Below the pieces are notes generated by a model. The model made no database searches. It was not told the origin of the DNA and worked only from the letters and a program-made list of their open reading frames with translations. From contig NW_026912175.1 in NCBI RefSeq assembly GCF_963662255.1, forward strand, positions 868,001-932,000: a DNA stretch of 64,000 nucleotides. The letters run 5' to 3'. The position numbers and the translations under genes were made by a program. Source of the stretch: Cinclus cinclus. Taxonomy: Eukaryota > Chordata > Aves > Passeriformes > Cinclidae. Shown in pieces: positions 9,481 through 21,657 of the stretch (position 1 is the first letter of the stretch; each line of letters opens with the position of its first letter).

Positions 9481-10859
9481 ATGTTCCCCCCTCTTTTCCC
9501 GCATTGTGCTGTTCTGATGAATGCCTTGAGCATGGAACGACTTAAGCCAGCAAGTATTCCTCACCGGCCACCTCTCGCTGTGCAAGAGGTATGCCGTGGA
9601 CCCTTTGAACGCTGCCAAGCAAAAAGCAGAGCAGTGACCATAAAAGCGAGGAGAGAGCATGCAGGAAGCACACTAGTTCTGTCTAGTGCTTTCCGTGCAG
9701 AGAGGCGGCAAAGCTGAATGCCGTGCCAGAGCTTCACTTCTCGCTGGAGCACAGGAAGGCAAGAATGAAGAGGCAGAACACAGCCTTGGTTTCAGCAGCC
9801 TCCGGGGCTGCAAAAGTTCAGCAATAGCTCTGTCAAAGCAGAACTCGGCTGAGAATGCTCTCGCAGCTTGGGAAAGTTAGGCGCAGCTGTTGACCAGCTC
9901 TGCCCGTGGCCACAGGCTGCTTCTTCCACCTTCACTGTGGCAGAGCTTTTGCGGAACAGAGACGGCATTCTTCAAGGGCGTGTTCTCCAAGGTGCTGTGA
10001 AACAGACCCTAGCACGCTGTCTCGCTGATCCTGGCTTTCGGCAAGCAGGCGTGCCAGACCGCCTACATTCTGCACTCTGGCAGCCTAGTTGCCAGCTTTC
10101 GGCAGCTGCTGTCCTAGCAAGGAAGCTCAGGGAGTCAAAGCCAGTGCCGGGCGGCACCTTTCTGCTTTGCCCGCCTAAGCGGCGCCACGCTCCCTCGGAT
10201 ACTGTGTCCTTTCCCTCTGCACTGCGTCTGCCGAGGTGCTCTGTGCCTCTCGGAGCAGAAGGGCAAAGGACAATGTTTTCCACAGCAGGGTAGAAATGGC
10301 ATTGCTAGCAGGAAAGCTAGATGCCTTGGAACTGTCCCCTTAGCCCTTGCCACTCACTTCAGGCTCGTACGCTGAGCAGAACAGCCTGCTGTTCTGAAGC
10401 TTGGCTGGCTGCCGTTCGTGCCCAGACGCGATTTCCTTCCCAAGGAGGCGAAGCGCCGTCTACTTCTCGCAGCGAGCACGCTGCTCCTGGCTTTCGCTTC
10501 TGCCGCAACGAGCTCGCTACGAGCACTTTTCTTCTCAACCCTCTAGACCATTGCGTTCTGCTTTTCTTGTCTCGTGAATGGAGACGGAAAGCTTCTCGGC
10601 TACAATCTCGCCTAGAACAACTGCGGCTACACATTAAGCTCGCCCGGAACGCCCTGCTGAAACTTGCCTTCTGGCACCACATTCGCGGGGCAGCCGTCTT
10701 TCTTCGGCCACCTGCCAAGTGGCCCCGTATCGCCGCGCTCGTTGCACTCCGCTTGTCAGATTGGCTTCCCGTGGCGCTGATTTCAGCCTGGCCAAATACT
10801 AGCGCTGCGGAGAGCTGTCTCGCAGACAATCATGTTCCAGCATAGAAATTTGTCCTGCA
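9481..10859 (+). repeat. Monomer U7, long
   Basis: Left T32/A83/T126/C226 with G184; G327; G392; C483; A476 G497 C527; 39-base segment; G1208. Confidence 0.98.
10510..10548 (+). repeat. 39-base optional segment, U7
   Basis: Same segment and junctions as in U1. Confidence 0.95.
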
Positions 10860-12199
10860 ATGTTCCCCCCTCTTTTCCCGCATTGTGCTGCTCTGATGAA
10901 TGCCTTGAGCATGGAACGACTTAAGCCAGCAAGTATTCCTCGCCGGCCACCTCTCGCTGTGCAAGAGGTATGCCGTGGACCCTTGGAACGCTGCCAAGCA
11001 AAAAGCAGAGCAGTGACCATAAAAGCGAGGAGAGAGCATGCAGGAAGCACACTAGTTCTGTCTAGTGCTTTCCGTGCAGAGAGGCGGCAAAGCTGAATGC
11101 CGTGCCAGAGCTTCACTTCTCGCTGGAGCACAGGAAGGCAAGAATGAAGAGGCAGAACACAGCCTTGGTTTCAGCAGCCTCCGGGACTGCAAAAGTTCAG
11201 CAATAGCTCTGTCAAAGCAGAACTCGGCTGAGAATGCTCTCGCAGCTTGGCAAAGTTAGGCGCAGCTGTTGACCAGCTCTGCCCGTGGCCACAGGCTGCT
11301 TCTTCCACCTTCACTGTGGCAGAGCTTTTGCGGAGCAGAGAGGGCATTCTTCAAGTGCGTGTTCTCCAGGGTGCTGTGAAACAGACCCTAGCACGCTGTC
11401 TCGCTGATCCTGGCTTTCGGCAGGCAGGCGTGCCAGACCGCCTACATTCTGCACTCTGGCAGCCTAGTTGCCAGCTTTCGGCAGCTGCTGTCCTAGCAAG
11501 GAAGCTCAGGGAGTCAAAGCCAGTGCCGGGCGGCACCTTTCTGCTTTGCCCGCCTAAGCGGCGCCACGCTCCCTCGGATACTGTGTCCTTTCCCTCTGCA
11601 CTGCGTCTGCCGAGGTGCTCTGTGCCTCTCGGAGCAGAAGGGCAAAGGACAATGTTTTCCACAGCAGGGTAGAAATGGCATTGCTAGCAGGAAAGCTAGA
11701 TGCCTTGGAACTGTCCCCTTAGCCCTTGCCACTCACTTCAGGCTCGTACGCTGAGCAGAACAGCCTGCTGTTCTGAAGCTTGGCTGGCTGCCGTTCGTGC
11801 CCAGACGCGATTTCCTTCCCAAGGAGGCGAAGCGCCGTCTACTTCTCGCAGCGAGCACGCTGCTCCTGGCTTTCGCTTCTGCCGCAACCATTGCGTTCTG
11901 CTTTTCTTGTCTCGTGAATGGAGACGGAAAGCTTCTCGGCTACAATCTCGCCTAGAACAACTGCGGCTACACATTAAGCTCGCCCGGAACGCCCTGCTGA
12001 AACTTGCCTTCTGGCACCACATTCGCGGGGCAGCCGTCTTTCTTCGGCCACCTGCCAAGTGGCCCCGTATCGCCGCGCTCGTTGCACTCCGCTTGTCAGA
12101 TTGGCTTCCCGTGGCGCTGATTTCAGCCTGGCCAAATACTAGCGCTGCGGAGAGCTGTCTCGCAGACAATCATGTTCCAGCATAGAAATTTGTCCTGCA
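10860..12199 (+). repeat. Monomer U8, short
   Basis: Left C32/G83/G126/C226 with G184; A327; S-middle; G992 T1056. Private G at 11423 where other copies have A. Confidence 0.98.
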
Positions 12200-13578
12200 A
12201 TGTTCCCCCCTCTTTTCCCGCATTGTGCTGTTCTGATGAATGCCTTGAGCATGGAACGACTTAAGCCAGCAAGTATTCCTCACCGGCCACCTCTCGCTGT
12301 GCAAGAGGTATGCCGTGGACCCTTTGAACGCTGCCAAGCAAAAAGCAGAGCAGTGACCATAAAAGCGAGGAGAGAGCATGCAGGAAGCACACTAGTTCTG
12401 TCTAGTGCTTTCCGTGCAGAGAGGCGGCAAAGCTGAATGCCGTGCCAGAGCTTCACTTCTCGCTGGAGCACAGGAAGGCAAGAATGAAGAGGCAGAACAC
12501 AGCCTTGGTTTCAGCAGCCTCCGGGACTGCAAAAGTTCAGCAATAGCTCTGTCAAAGCAGAACTCGGCTGAGAATGCTCTCGCAGCTTGGGAAAGTTAGG
12601 CGCAGCTATTGACCAGCTCTGCCCGTGGCCACAGGCTGCTTCTTCCACCTTCACTGTGGCAGAGCTTTTGCGGAGCAGAGAGGGCATTCTTCAAGTGCGT
12701 GTTCTCCAGGGTGCTGTGAAACAGACCCTAGCACGCTGTCTCGCTGATCCTGGCTTTCGGCAAGCAGGCGTGCCAGACCGCCTACATTCTGCACTCTGGC
12801 AGCCTAGTTGCCAGCTTTCGGCAGCTGCTGTCCTAGCAAGGAAGCTCAGGGAGTCAAAGCCAGTGCCGGGCGGCACCTTTCTGCTTTGCCCGCCTAAGCG
12901 GCGCCACGCTCCCTCGGATACTGTGTCCTTTCCCTCTGCACTGCGTCTGCCGAGGTGCTCTGTGCCTCTCGGAGCAGAAGGGCAAAGGACAATGTTTTCC
13001 ACAGCAGGGTAGAAATGGCATTGCTAGCAGGAAAGCTAGATGCCTTGGAACTGTCCCCTTAGCCCTTGCCACTCACTTCAGGCTCGTACGCTGAGCAGAA
13101 CAGCCTGCTGTTCTGAAGCTTGGCTGGCTGCCGTTCGTGCCCAGACGCGATTTCCTTCCCAAGGAGGCGAAGCGCCGTCTACTTCTCGCAGCGAGCACGC
13201 TGCTCCTGGCTTTCGCTTCTGCCGCAACGAGCTCGCTACGAGCACTTTTCTTCTCAACCCTCTAGACCATTGCGTTCTGCTTTTCTTGTCTCGTGAATGG
13301 AGACGGAAAGCTTCTCGGCTACAATCTCGCCTAGAACAACTGCGGCTACACATTAAGCTCGCCCGGAACGCCCTGCTGAAACTTGCCTTCTGGCACCACA
13401 TTCGCGGGGCAGCCGTCTTTCTTCGGCCACCTGCCAAGTGGCCCCGTATCGCCGCGCTCGTTGCACTCCGCTTGTCAGATTGGCTTCCCGTGGCGCTGAT
13501 TTCAGCCTGGCCAAATACTAGCGCTGCGGAGAGCTGTCTCGCAGACAATCATGTTCCAGCATAGAAATTTGTCCTGCA
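12200..13578 (+). repeat. Monomer U9, long
   Basis: Left T32/A83/T126/C226 with G184, as in U7, but A327 and S-middle; G392. Private A at 12608. Left part like U7 joined to a middle like U8. Confidence 0.98.
13229..13267 (+). repeat. 39-base optional segment, U9
   Basis: Same segment and junctions as in U1. Confidence 0.95.
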
Positions 13579-14918
13579 ATGTTCCCCCCTCTTTTCCCGC
13601 ATTGTGCTGCTCTGATGAATGCCTTGAGCATGGAACGACTTAAGCCAGCAAGTATTCCTCGCCGGCCACCTCTCGCTGTGCAAGAGGTATGCCGTGGACC
13701 CTTGGAACGCTGCCAAGCAAAAAGCAGAGCAGTGACCATAAAAGCGAGGAGAGAGCATGCACGAAGCACACTAGTTCTGTCTAGTGCTTTCCGTGCAGAG
13801 AGGCGGCAAAGCTGAATGCCGTGCCAGAGCTTCACTTCTCGCTGGAGCACAGGAAGGCAAGAATGAAGAGGCAGAACACAGCCTTGGTTTCAGCAGCCTC
13901 CGGGACTGCAAAAGTTCAGCAATAGCTCTGTCAAAGCAGAACTCGGCTGAGAATGCTCTCGCAGCTTGGCAAAGTTAGGCGCAGCTGTTGACCAGCTCTG
14001 CCCGTGGCCACAGGCTGCTTCTTCCACCTTCACTGTGGCAGAGCTTTTGCGGAGCAGAGAGGGCATTCTTCAAGTGCGTGTTCTCCAGGGTGCTGTGAAA
14101 CAGACCCTAGCACGCTGTCTCGCTGATCCTGGCTTTCGGCAAGCAGGCGTGCCAGACCGCCTACATTCTGCACTCTGGCAGCCTAGTTGCCAGCTTTCGG
14201 CAGCTGCTGTCCTAGCAAGGAAGCTCAGGGAGTCAAAGCCAGTGCCGGGCGGCACCTTTCTGCTTTGTCCGCCTAAGCGGCGCCACGCTCCCTCGGATAC
14301 TGTGTCCTTTCCCTCTGCACTGCGTCTGCCGAGGTGCTCTCTGCCTCTCGGAGCAGAAGGGCAAAGGACAATGTTTTCCACAGCAGGGTAGAAATGGCAT
14401 TGCTAGCAGGAAAGCTAGATGCCTTGGAACTGTCCCCTTAGCCCTTGCCACTCACTTCAGGCTCGTACGCTGAGCAGAACAGCCTGCTGTTCTGAAGCTT
14501 GGCTGGCTGCCGTTCGTGCCCAGACGCGATTTCCTTCCCAAGGAGGCGAAGCGCCGTCTACTTCTCGCACCGAGCACGCTGCTCCTGGCTTTCGCTTCTG
14601 CCGCAACCATTGCGTTCTGCTTTTCTTGTCTCGCGAATGGAGACGGAAAGCTTCTCGGCTACAATCTCGCCTAGAACAACTGCGGCTACACATTAAGCTC
14701 GCCCGGAACGCCCTGCTGAAACTTGCCTTCTGGCACCACATTCGCGGGGCAGCCGTCTTTCTTCGGCCACCTGCCAAGTGGCCCCGTATCGCCGCGCTCG
14801 TTGCACTCCGCTTGTCAGATTGGCTTCCCGTGGCGCTGATTTCAGCCTGGCCAAATACTAGCGCTGCGGAGAGCTGTCTCGCAGACAATCATGTTCCAGC
14901 ATAGAAATTTGTCCTGCA
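13579..14918 (+). repeat. Monomer U10, short
   Basis: C/G/G/C left, A327, S-middle; T690 and rare C763; C992 C1056; G1208. Last member of the dimer register. Confidence 0.98.
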
Positions 14919-16258
14919 ATGTTCCCCCCTCTTTTCCCGCATTGTGCTGCTCTGATGAATGCCTTGAGCATGGAACGACTTAAGCCAGCAAGTATTCCTC
15001 GCCGGCCACCTCTCGCTGTGCAAGAGGTATGCCGTGGACCCTTGGAACGCTGCCAAGCAAAAAGCAGAGCAGTGACCATAAAAGCGAGGAGAGAGCATGC
15101 ACGAAGCACACTAGTTCTGTCTAGTGCTTTCCGTGCAGAGAGGCGGCAAAGCTGAATGCCGTGCCAGAGCTTCACTTCTCGCTGGAGCACAAGAAGGCAA
15201 GAATGAAGAGGCAGAACACAGCCTTGGTTTCAGCAGCCTCCGGGACTGCAAAAGTTCAGCAATAGCTCTGTCAAAGCAGAACTCGGCTGAGAATGCTCTC
15301 GCAGCTTGGCAAAGTTAGGCGCAGCTGTTGACCAGCTCTGCCCGTGGCCACAGGCTGCTTCTTCCACCTTCACTGTGGCAGAGCTTTTGCGGAGCAGAGA
15401 GGGCATTCTTCAAGTGCGTGTTCTCCAGGGTGCTGTGAAACAGACCCTAGCACGCTGTCTCGCTGATCCTGGCTTTCGGCAAGCAGGCGTGCCAGACCGC
15501 CTACATTCTGCACTCTGGCAGCCTAGTTGCCAGCTTTCGGCAGCTGCTGTCCTAGCAAGGAAGCTCAGGGAGTCAAAGCCAGTGCCGGGCGGCACCTTTC
15601 TGCTTTGTCCGCCTAAGCGGCGCCACGCTCCCTCGGATACTGTGTCCTTTCCCTCTGCACTGCGTCTGCCGAGGTGCTCTCTGCCTCTCGGAGCAGAAGG
15701 GCAAAGGACAATGTTTTCCACAGCAGGGTAGAAATGGCATTGCTAGCAGGAAAGCTAGATGCCTTGGAACTGTCCCCTTAGCCCTTGCCACTCACTTCAG
15801 GCTCGTACGCTGAGCAGAACAGCCTGCTGTTCTGAAGCTTGGCTGGCTGCCGTTCGTGCCCAGACGCGATTTCCTTCCCAAGGAGGCGAAGCGCCGTCTA
15901 CTTCTCGCACCGAGCACGCTGCTCCTGGCTTTCGCTTCTGCCGCAACCATTGCGTTCTGCTTTTCTTGTCTCGCGAATGGAGACGGAAAGCTTCTCGGCT
16001 ACAATCTCGCCTAGAACAACTGCGGCTACACATTAAGCTCGCCCGGAACGCCCTGCTGAAACTTGCCTTCTGGCACCACATTCGCGGGGCAGCCGTCTTT
16101 CTTCGGCCACCTGCCAAGTGGCCCCATATCGCCGCGCTCGTTGCACTCCGCTTGTCAGATTGGCTTCCCGTGGCGCTGATTTCAGCCTGGCCAAATACTA
16201 GCGCTGCGGAGAGCTGTCTCGCAGACAATCATGTTCCAGCATAGAAATTTGTCCTGCA
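14919..16258 (+). repeat. Monomer U11, short
   Basis: Near copy of U10, sharing T690, C763, C992 and C1056, but with A1208 and a private A at 15192. Reads as a recent local duplication of U10, and breaks the long-short alternation. Confidence 0.98.
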
Positions 16259-17598
16259 ATGTTCCCCCCTCTTTTCCCGCATTGTGCTGTTCTGATGAAT
16301 GCCTTGAGCATGGAACGACTTAAGCCAGCAAGTATTCCTCACCGGCCACCTCTCGCTGTGCAAGAGGTATGCCGTGGACCCTTTGAACGCTGCCAAGCAA
16401 AAAGCAGAGCAGTGACCATAAAAGCGAGGAGAGAGCATGCACGAAGCACACTAGTTCTGTCTAGTGCTTTCCGTGCAGAGAGGTGGCAAAGCTGAATGCC
16501 GTGCCAGAGCTTCACTTCTCGCTGGAGCACAGGAAGGCAAGAATGAAGAGGCAGAACACAGCCTTGGTTTCAGCAGCCTCCGGGGCTGCAAAAGTTCAGC
16601 AATAGCTCTGTCAAAGCAGAACTCGGCTGAGAATGCTCTCGCAGCTTGGCAAAGTTAGGCGCAGCTGTTGACCAGCTCTGCCCGTGGCCACAGGCTGCTT
16701 CTTCCACCTTCACTGTGGCAGAGCTTTTGCGGAACAGAGAGGGCATTCTTCAAGGGCGTGTTCTCCAAGGTGCTGTGAAACAGAGCCTAGCACGCTGTCT
16801 CGCTGATCCTGGCTTTCGGCAAGCAGGCGTGCCAGACCGCCTACATTCTGCACTCTGGCAGCCTAGTTGCCAGCTTTCGGCAGCTGCTGTCCTAGCAAGG
16901 AAGCTCAGGGAGTCAAAGCCAGTGCCGGGCGGCACCTTTCTGCTTTGCCCGCCTAAGCGGCGCCACGCTCCCTCGGATACTGTGTCCTTTCCCTCTGCAC
17001 TGCGTCTGCCGAGGTGCTCTGTGCCTCTCGGAGCAGAAGGGCAAAGGACAATGTTTTCCACAGCAGGGTAGAAATGGCATTGCTAGCAGGAAAGCTAGAT
17101 GCCTTGGAACTGTCCCCTTAGCCCTTGCCACTCACTTCAGGCTCGTACGCTGAGCAGAACAGCCTGCTGTTCTGAAGCTTCGCTGGCTGCCGTTCGTGCC
17201 CAGACGCGATTTCCTTCCCAAGGAGGCGAAGCGCCCTCTACTTCTCGCAGCGAGCACGCTGCTCCTGGCTTTCGCTTCTGCCGCAACCATTGCGTTCTGC
17301 TTTTCTTGTCTCGTGAATGGAGACGGAAAGCTTCTCGGCTACAATCTCGCCTAGAACAACTGCGGCTACACATTAAGCTCGCCCGGAACGCCCTGCTGAA
17401 ACTTGCCTTCTGGCACCACATTCGCGGGGCAGCCGTCTTTCTTCGGCCACCTGCCAAGTGGCCCCGTATCGCCGCGCTCGTTGCACTCCGCTTGTCAGAT
17501 TGGCTTCCCGTGGCGCTGATTTCAGCCTGGCCAAATACTAGCGCTGCGGAGAGCTGTCTCGCAGACAATCATGTTCCAGCATAGAAATTTGTCCTGCA
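16259..17598 (+). repeat. Monomer U12, short, B-type
   Basis: T32/A83/T126/T226, G327, N-middle, C923, C978, G992, T1056. Earliest occurrence of the B-type that dominates the right half. Confidence 0.98.
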
Positions 17599-18938
17599 AT
17601 GTTCCCCCCTCTTTTCCCGCATTGTGCTGCTCTGATGAATGCCTTGAGCATGGAACGACTTAAGCCAGCAAGTATTCCTCGCCGGCCACCTCTCGCTGTG
17701 CAAGAGGTATGCCGTGGACCCTTGGAACGCTGCCAAGCAAAAAGCAGAGCAGTGACCATAAAAGCGAGGAGAGAGCATGCACGAAGCACACTAGTTCTGT
17801 CTAGTGCTTTCCGTGCAGAGAGGCGGCAAAGCTGAATGCCGTGCCAGAGCTTCACTTCTCGCTGGAGCACAGGAAGGCAAGAATGAAGAGGCAGAACACA
17901 GCCTTGGTTTCAGCAGCCTCCGGGACTGCAAAAGTTCAGCAATAGCTCTGTCAAAGCAGAACTCGGCTGAGAATGCTCTCGCAGCTTGGCAAAGTTAGGC
18001 GCAGCTGTTGACCAGCTCTGCCCGTGGCCACAGGCTGCTTCTTCCACCTTCACTGTGGCAGAGCTTTTGCGGAGCAGAGAGGGCATTCTTCAAGTGCGTG
18101 TTCTCCAGGGTGCTGTGAAACAGACCCTAGCACGCTGTCTCGCTGATCCTGGCTTTCGGCAAGCAGGCGTGCCAGACCGCCTACATTCTGCACTCTGGCA
18201 GCCTAGTTGCCAGCTTTCGGCAGCTGCTGTCCTAGCAAGGAAGCTCAGGGAGTCAAAGCCAGTGCCGGGCGGCACCTTTCTGCTTTGCCCGCCTAAGCGG
18301 CGCCACGCTCCCTCGGATACTGTGTCCTTTCCCTCTGCACTGCGTCTGCCGAGGTGCTCTGTGCCTCTCGGAGCAGAAGGGCAAAGGACAATGTTTTCCA
18401 CAGCAGGGTAGAAATGGCATTGCTAGCAGGAAAGCTAGATGCCTTGGAACTGTCCCCTTAGCCCTTGCCACTCACTTCAGGCTCGTACGCTGAGCAGAAC
18501 AGCCTGCTGTTCTGAAGCTTGGCTGGCTGCCGTTCGTGCCCAGACGCGATTTCCTTCCCAAGGAGGCGAAGCGCCGTCTACTTCTCGCAGCGAGCACGCT
18601 GCTCCTGGCTTTCGCTTCTGCCGCAACCATTGCGTTCTGCTTTTCTTGTCTCGTGAATGGAGACGGAAAGCTTCTCGGCTACAATCTCGCCTAGAACAAC
18701 TGCGGCTACACATTAAGCTCGCCCGGAACGCCCTGCTGAAACTTGCCTTCTGGCACCACATTCGCGGGGCAGCCGTCTTTCTTCGGCCACCTGCCAAGTG
18801 GCCCCGTATCGCCGCGCTCGTTGCACTCCGCTTGTCAGATTGGCTTCCCGTGGCGCTGATTTCAGCCTGGCCAAATACTAGCGCTGCGGAGAGCTGTCTC
18901 GCAGACAATCATGTTCCAGCATAGAAATTTGTCCTGCA
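17599..18938 (+). repeat. Monomer U13, short, C-type
   Basis: C/G/G/C left, A327, S-middle, G923 G978 G992 T1056 G1208 C1268. Pairs with U12 as a B-C dimer. Confidence 0.98.
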
Positions 18939-20278
18939 ATGTTCCCCCCTCTTTTCCCGCATTGTGCTGTTCTGATGAATGCCTTGAGCATGGAACGACT
19001 TAAGCCAGCAAGTATTCCTCACCGGCCACCTCTCGCTGTGCAAGAGGTATGCCGTGGACCCTTTGAACGCTGCCAAGCAAAAAGCAGAGCAGTGACCATA
19101 AAAGCGAGGAGAGAGCATGCACGAAGCACACTAGTTCTGTCTAGTGCTTTCCGTGCAGAGAGGTGGCAAAGCTGAATGCCGTGCCAGAGCTTCACTTCTC
19201 GCTGGAGCACAGGAAGGCAAGAATGAAGAGGCAGAACACAGCCTTGGTTTCAGCAGCCTCCGGGACTGCAAAAGTTCAGCAATAGCTCTGTCAAAGCAGA
19301 ACTCGGCTGAGAATGCTCTCGCAGCTTGGCAAAGTTAGGCGCAGCTGTTGACCAGCTCTGCCCGTGGCCACAGGCTGCTTCTTCCACCTTCACTGTGGCA
19401 GAGCTTTTGCGGAACAGAGAGGGCATTCTTCAAGGGCGTGTTCTCCAAGGTGCTGTGAAACAGAGCCTAGCACGCTGTCTCGCTGATCCTGGCTTTCGGC
19501 AAGCAGGCGTGCCAGACCGCCTACATTCTGCACTCTGGCAGCCTAGTTGCCAGCTTTCGGCAGCTGCTGTCCTAGCAAGGAAGCTCAGGGAGTCAAAGCC
19601 AGTGCCGGGCGGCACCTTTCTGCTTTGCCCGCCTAAGCGGCGCCACGCTCCCTCGGATACTGTGTCCTTTCCCTCTGCACTGCGTCTGCCGAGGTGCTCT
19701 GTGCCTCTCGGAGCAGAAGGGCAAAGGACAATGTTTTCCACAGCAGGGTAGAAATGGCATTGCTAGCAGGAAAGCTAGATGCCTTGGAACTGTCCCCTTA
19801 GCCCTTGCCACTCACTTCAGGCTCGTACGCTGAGCAGAACAGCCTGCTGTTCTGAAGCTTCGCTGGCTGCCGTTCGTGCCCAGACGCGATTTCCTTCCCA
19901 AGGAGGCGAAGCGCCGTCTACTTCTCGCACCGAGCACGCTGCTCCTGGCTTTCGCTTCTGCCGCAACCATTGCGTTCTGCTTTTCTTGTCTCGCGAATGG
20001 AGACGGAAAGCTTCTCGGCTACAATCTCGCCTAGAACAACTGCGGCTACACATTAAGCTCGCCCGGAACGCCCTGCTGAAACTTGCCTTCTGGCACCACA
20101 TTCGCGGGGCAGCCGTCTTTCTTCGGCCACCTGCCAAGTGGCCCCGTATCGCCGCGCTCGTTGCACTCCGCTTGTCAGATTGGCTTCCCGTGGCGCTGAT
20201 TTCAGCCTGGCCAAATACTAGCGCTGCGGAGAGCTGTCTCGCAGACAATCATGTTCCAGCATAGAAATTTGTCCTGCA
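18939..20278 (+). repeat. Monomer U14, short, mosaic
   Basis: T/A/T/T left and N-middle, yet A327, which otherwise goes with the C/G/G/C left sites. C923 (B-type) is joined to C992 and C1056 (A-type). Two switches of background are visible in one monomer. Confidence 0.98.
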
Positions 20279-21657
20279 ATGTTCCCCCCTCTTTTCCCGC
20301 ATTGTGCTGCTCTGATGAATGCCTTGAGCATGGAACGACTTAAGCCAGCAAGTATTCCTCGCCGGCCACCTCTCGCTGTGCAAGAGGTATGCCGTGGACC
20401 CTTGGAACGCTGCCAAGCAAAAAGCAGAGCAGTGACCATAAAAGCGAGGAGAGAGCATGCACGAAGCACACTAGTTCTGTCTAGTGCTTTCCGTGCAGAG
20501 AGGCGGCAAAGCTGAATGCCGTGCCAGAGCTTCACTTCTCGCTGGAGCACAGGAAGGCAAGAATGAAGAGGCAGAACACAGCCTTGGTTTCAGCAGCCTC
20601 CGGGACTGCAAAAGTTCAGCAATAGCTCTGTCAAAGCAGAACTCGGCTGAGAATGCTCTCGCAGCTTGGCAAAGTTAGGCGCAGCTGTTGACCAGCTCTG
20701 CCCGTGGCCACAGGCTGCTTCTTCCACCTTCACTGTGGCAGAGCTTTTGCGGAGCAGAGAGGGCATTCTTCAAGTGCGTGTTCTCCAGGGTGCTGTGAAA
20801 CAGACCCTAGCACGCTGTCTCGCTGATCCTGGCTTTCGGCAAGCAGGCGTGCCAGACCGCCTACATTCTGCACTCTGGCAGCCTAGTTGCCAGCTTTCGG
20901 CAGCTGCTGTCCTAGCAAGGAAGCTCAGGGAGTCAAAGCCAGTGCCGGGCGGCACCTTTCTGCTTTGCCCGCCTAAGCGGCGCCACGCTCCCTCGGATAC
21001 TGTGTCCTTTCCCTCTGCACTGCGTCTGCCGAGGTGCTCTGTGCCTCTCGGAGCAGAAGGGCAAAGGACAATGTTTTCCACAGCAGGGTAGAAATGGCAT
21101 TGCTAGCAGGAAAGCTAGATGCCTTGGAACTGTCCCCTTAGCCCTTGCCACTCACTTCAGGCTCGTACGCTGAGCAGAACAGCCTGCTGTTCTGAAGCTT
21201 GGCTGGCTGCCGTTCGTGCCCAGACGCGATTTCCTTCCCAAGGAGGCGAAGCGCCGTCTACTTCTCGCAGCGAGCACGCTGCTCCTGGCTTTCGCTTCTG
21301 CCGCAACGAGCTCGCTACGAGCACTTTTCTTCTCAACCCTCTAGACCATTGCGTTCTGCTTTTCTTGTCTCGTGAATGGAGACGGAAAGCTTCTCGGCTA
21401 CAATCTCGCCTAGAACAACTGCGGCTACACATTAAGCTCGCCCGGAACGCCCTGCTGAAACTTGCCTTCTGGCACCACATTCGCGGGGCAGCCGTCTTTC
21501 TTCGGCCACCTGCCAAGTGGCCCCATATCGCCGCGCTCGTTGCACTCCGCTTGTCAGATTGGCTTCCCGTGGCGCTGATTTCAGCCTGGCCAAATACTAG
21601 CGCTGCGGAGAGCTGTCTCGCAGACAATCATGTTCCAGCATAGAAATTTGTCCTGCA
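20279..21657 (+). repeat. Monomer U15, long
   Basis: Same scored states as U1: C/G/G/C left, A327, S-middle, G992, 39-base segment, A1208. Confidence 0.98.
21308..21346 (+). repeat. 39-base optional segment, U15
   Basis: Same segment; reappears after five consecutive short monomers. Confidence 0.95.

Larger units (their letters stand above)
5422..10859 (+). repeat. Four-monomer block, copy 1 (U4-U7), paralogous to 23037-28474
   Basis: The order short-long-short-long, with left-site states C32/G83/T126/T226, then T/G/G/T, then C/G/G/T, then T/A/T/C with G184 and G392, is repeated at 23037-28474 with the same total of 5438 bases and an offset of 17,615. Only scattered variants differ, at monomer positions 21, 327, 483, 510, 550, 1208 and 1268 in one or another member. 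Similarity seems to start a little earlier, in the second half of U3 (matching U16), and to end before monomer position 1208 of U7. This points to a segmental duplication or exchange involving several monomers at once. Confidence 0.8.
1324..14918 (+). repeat. Higher-order register: five long-short dimers of 2719 bases (U1-U10)
   Basis: Monomers alternate 1379, 1340, 1379, 1340 and so on for ten copies, giving five dimers of exactly 2719 bases that start at 1324, 4043, 6762, 9481 and 12200. The dimers share the alternation but not all point variants, so this is a length-defined register rather than five identical copies. It stops where U10 is followed by another short monomer at 14919. Confidence 0.93.
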
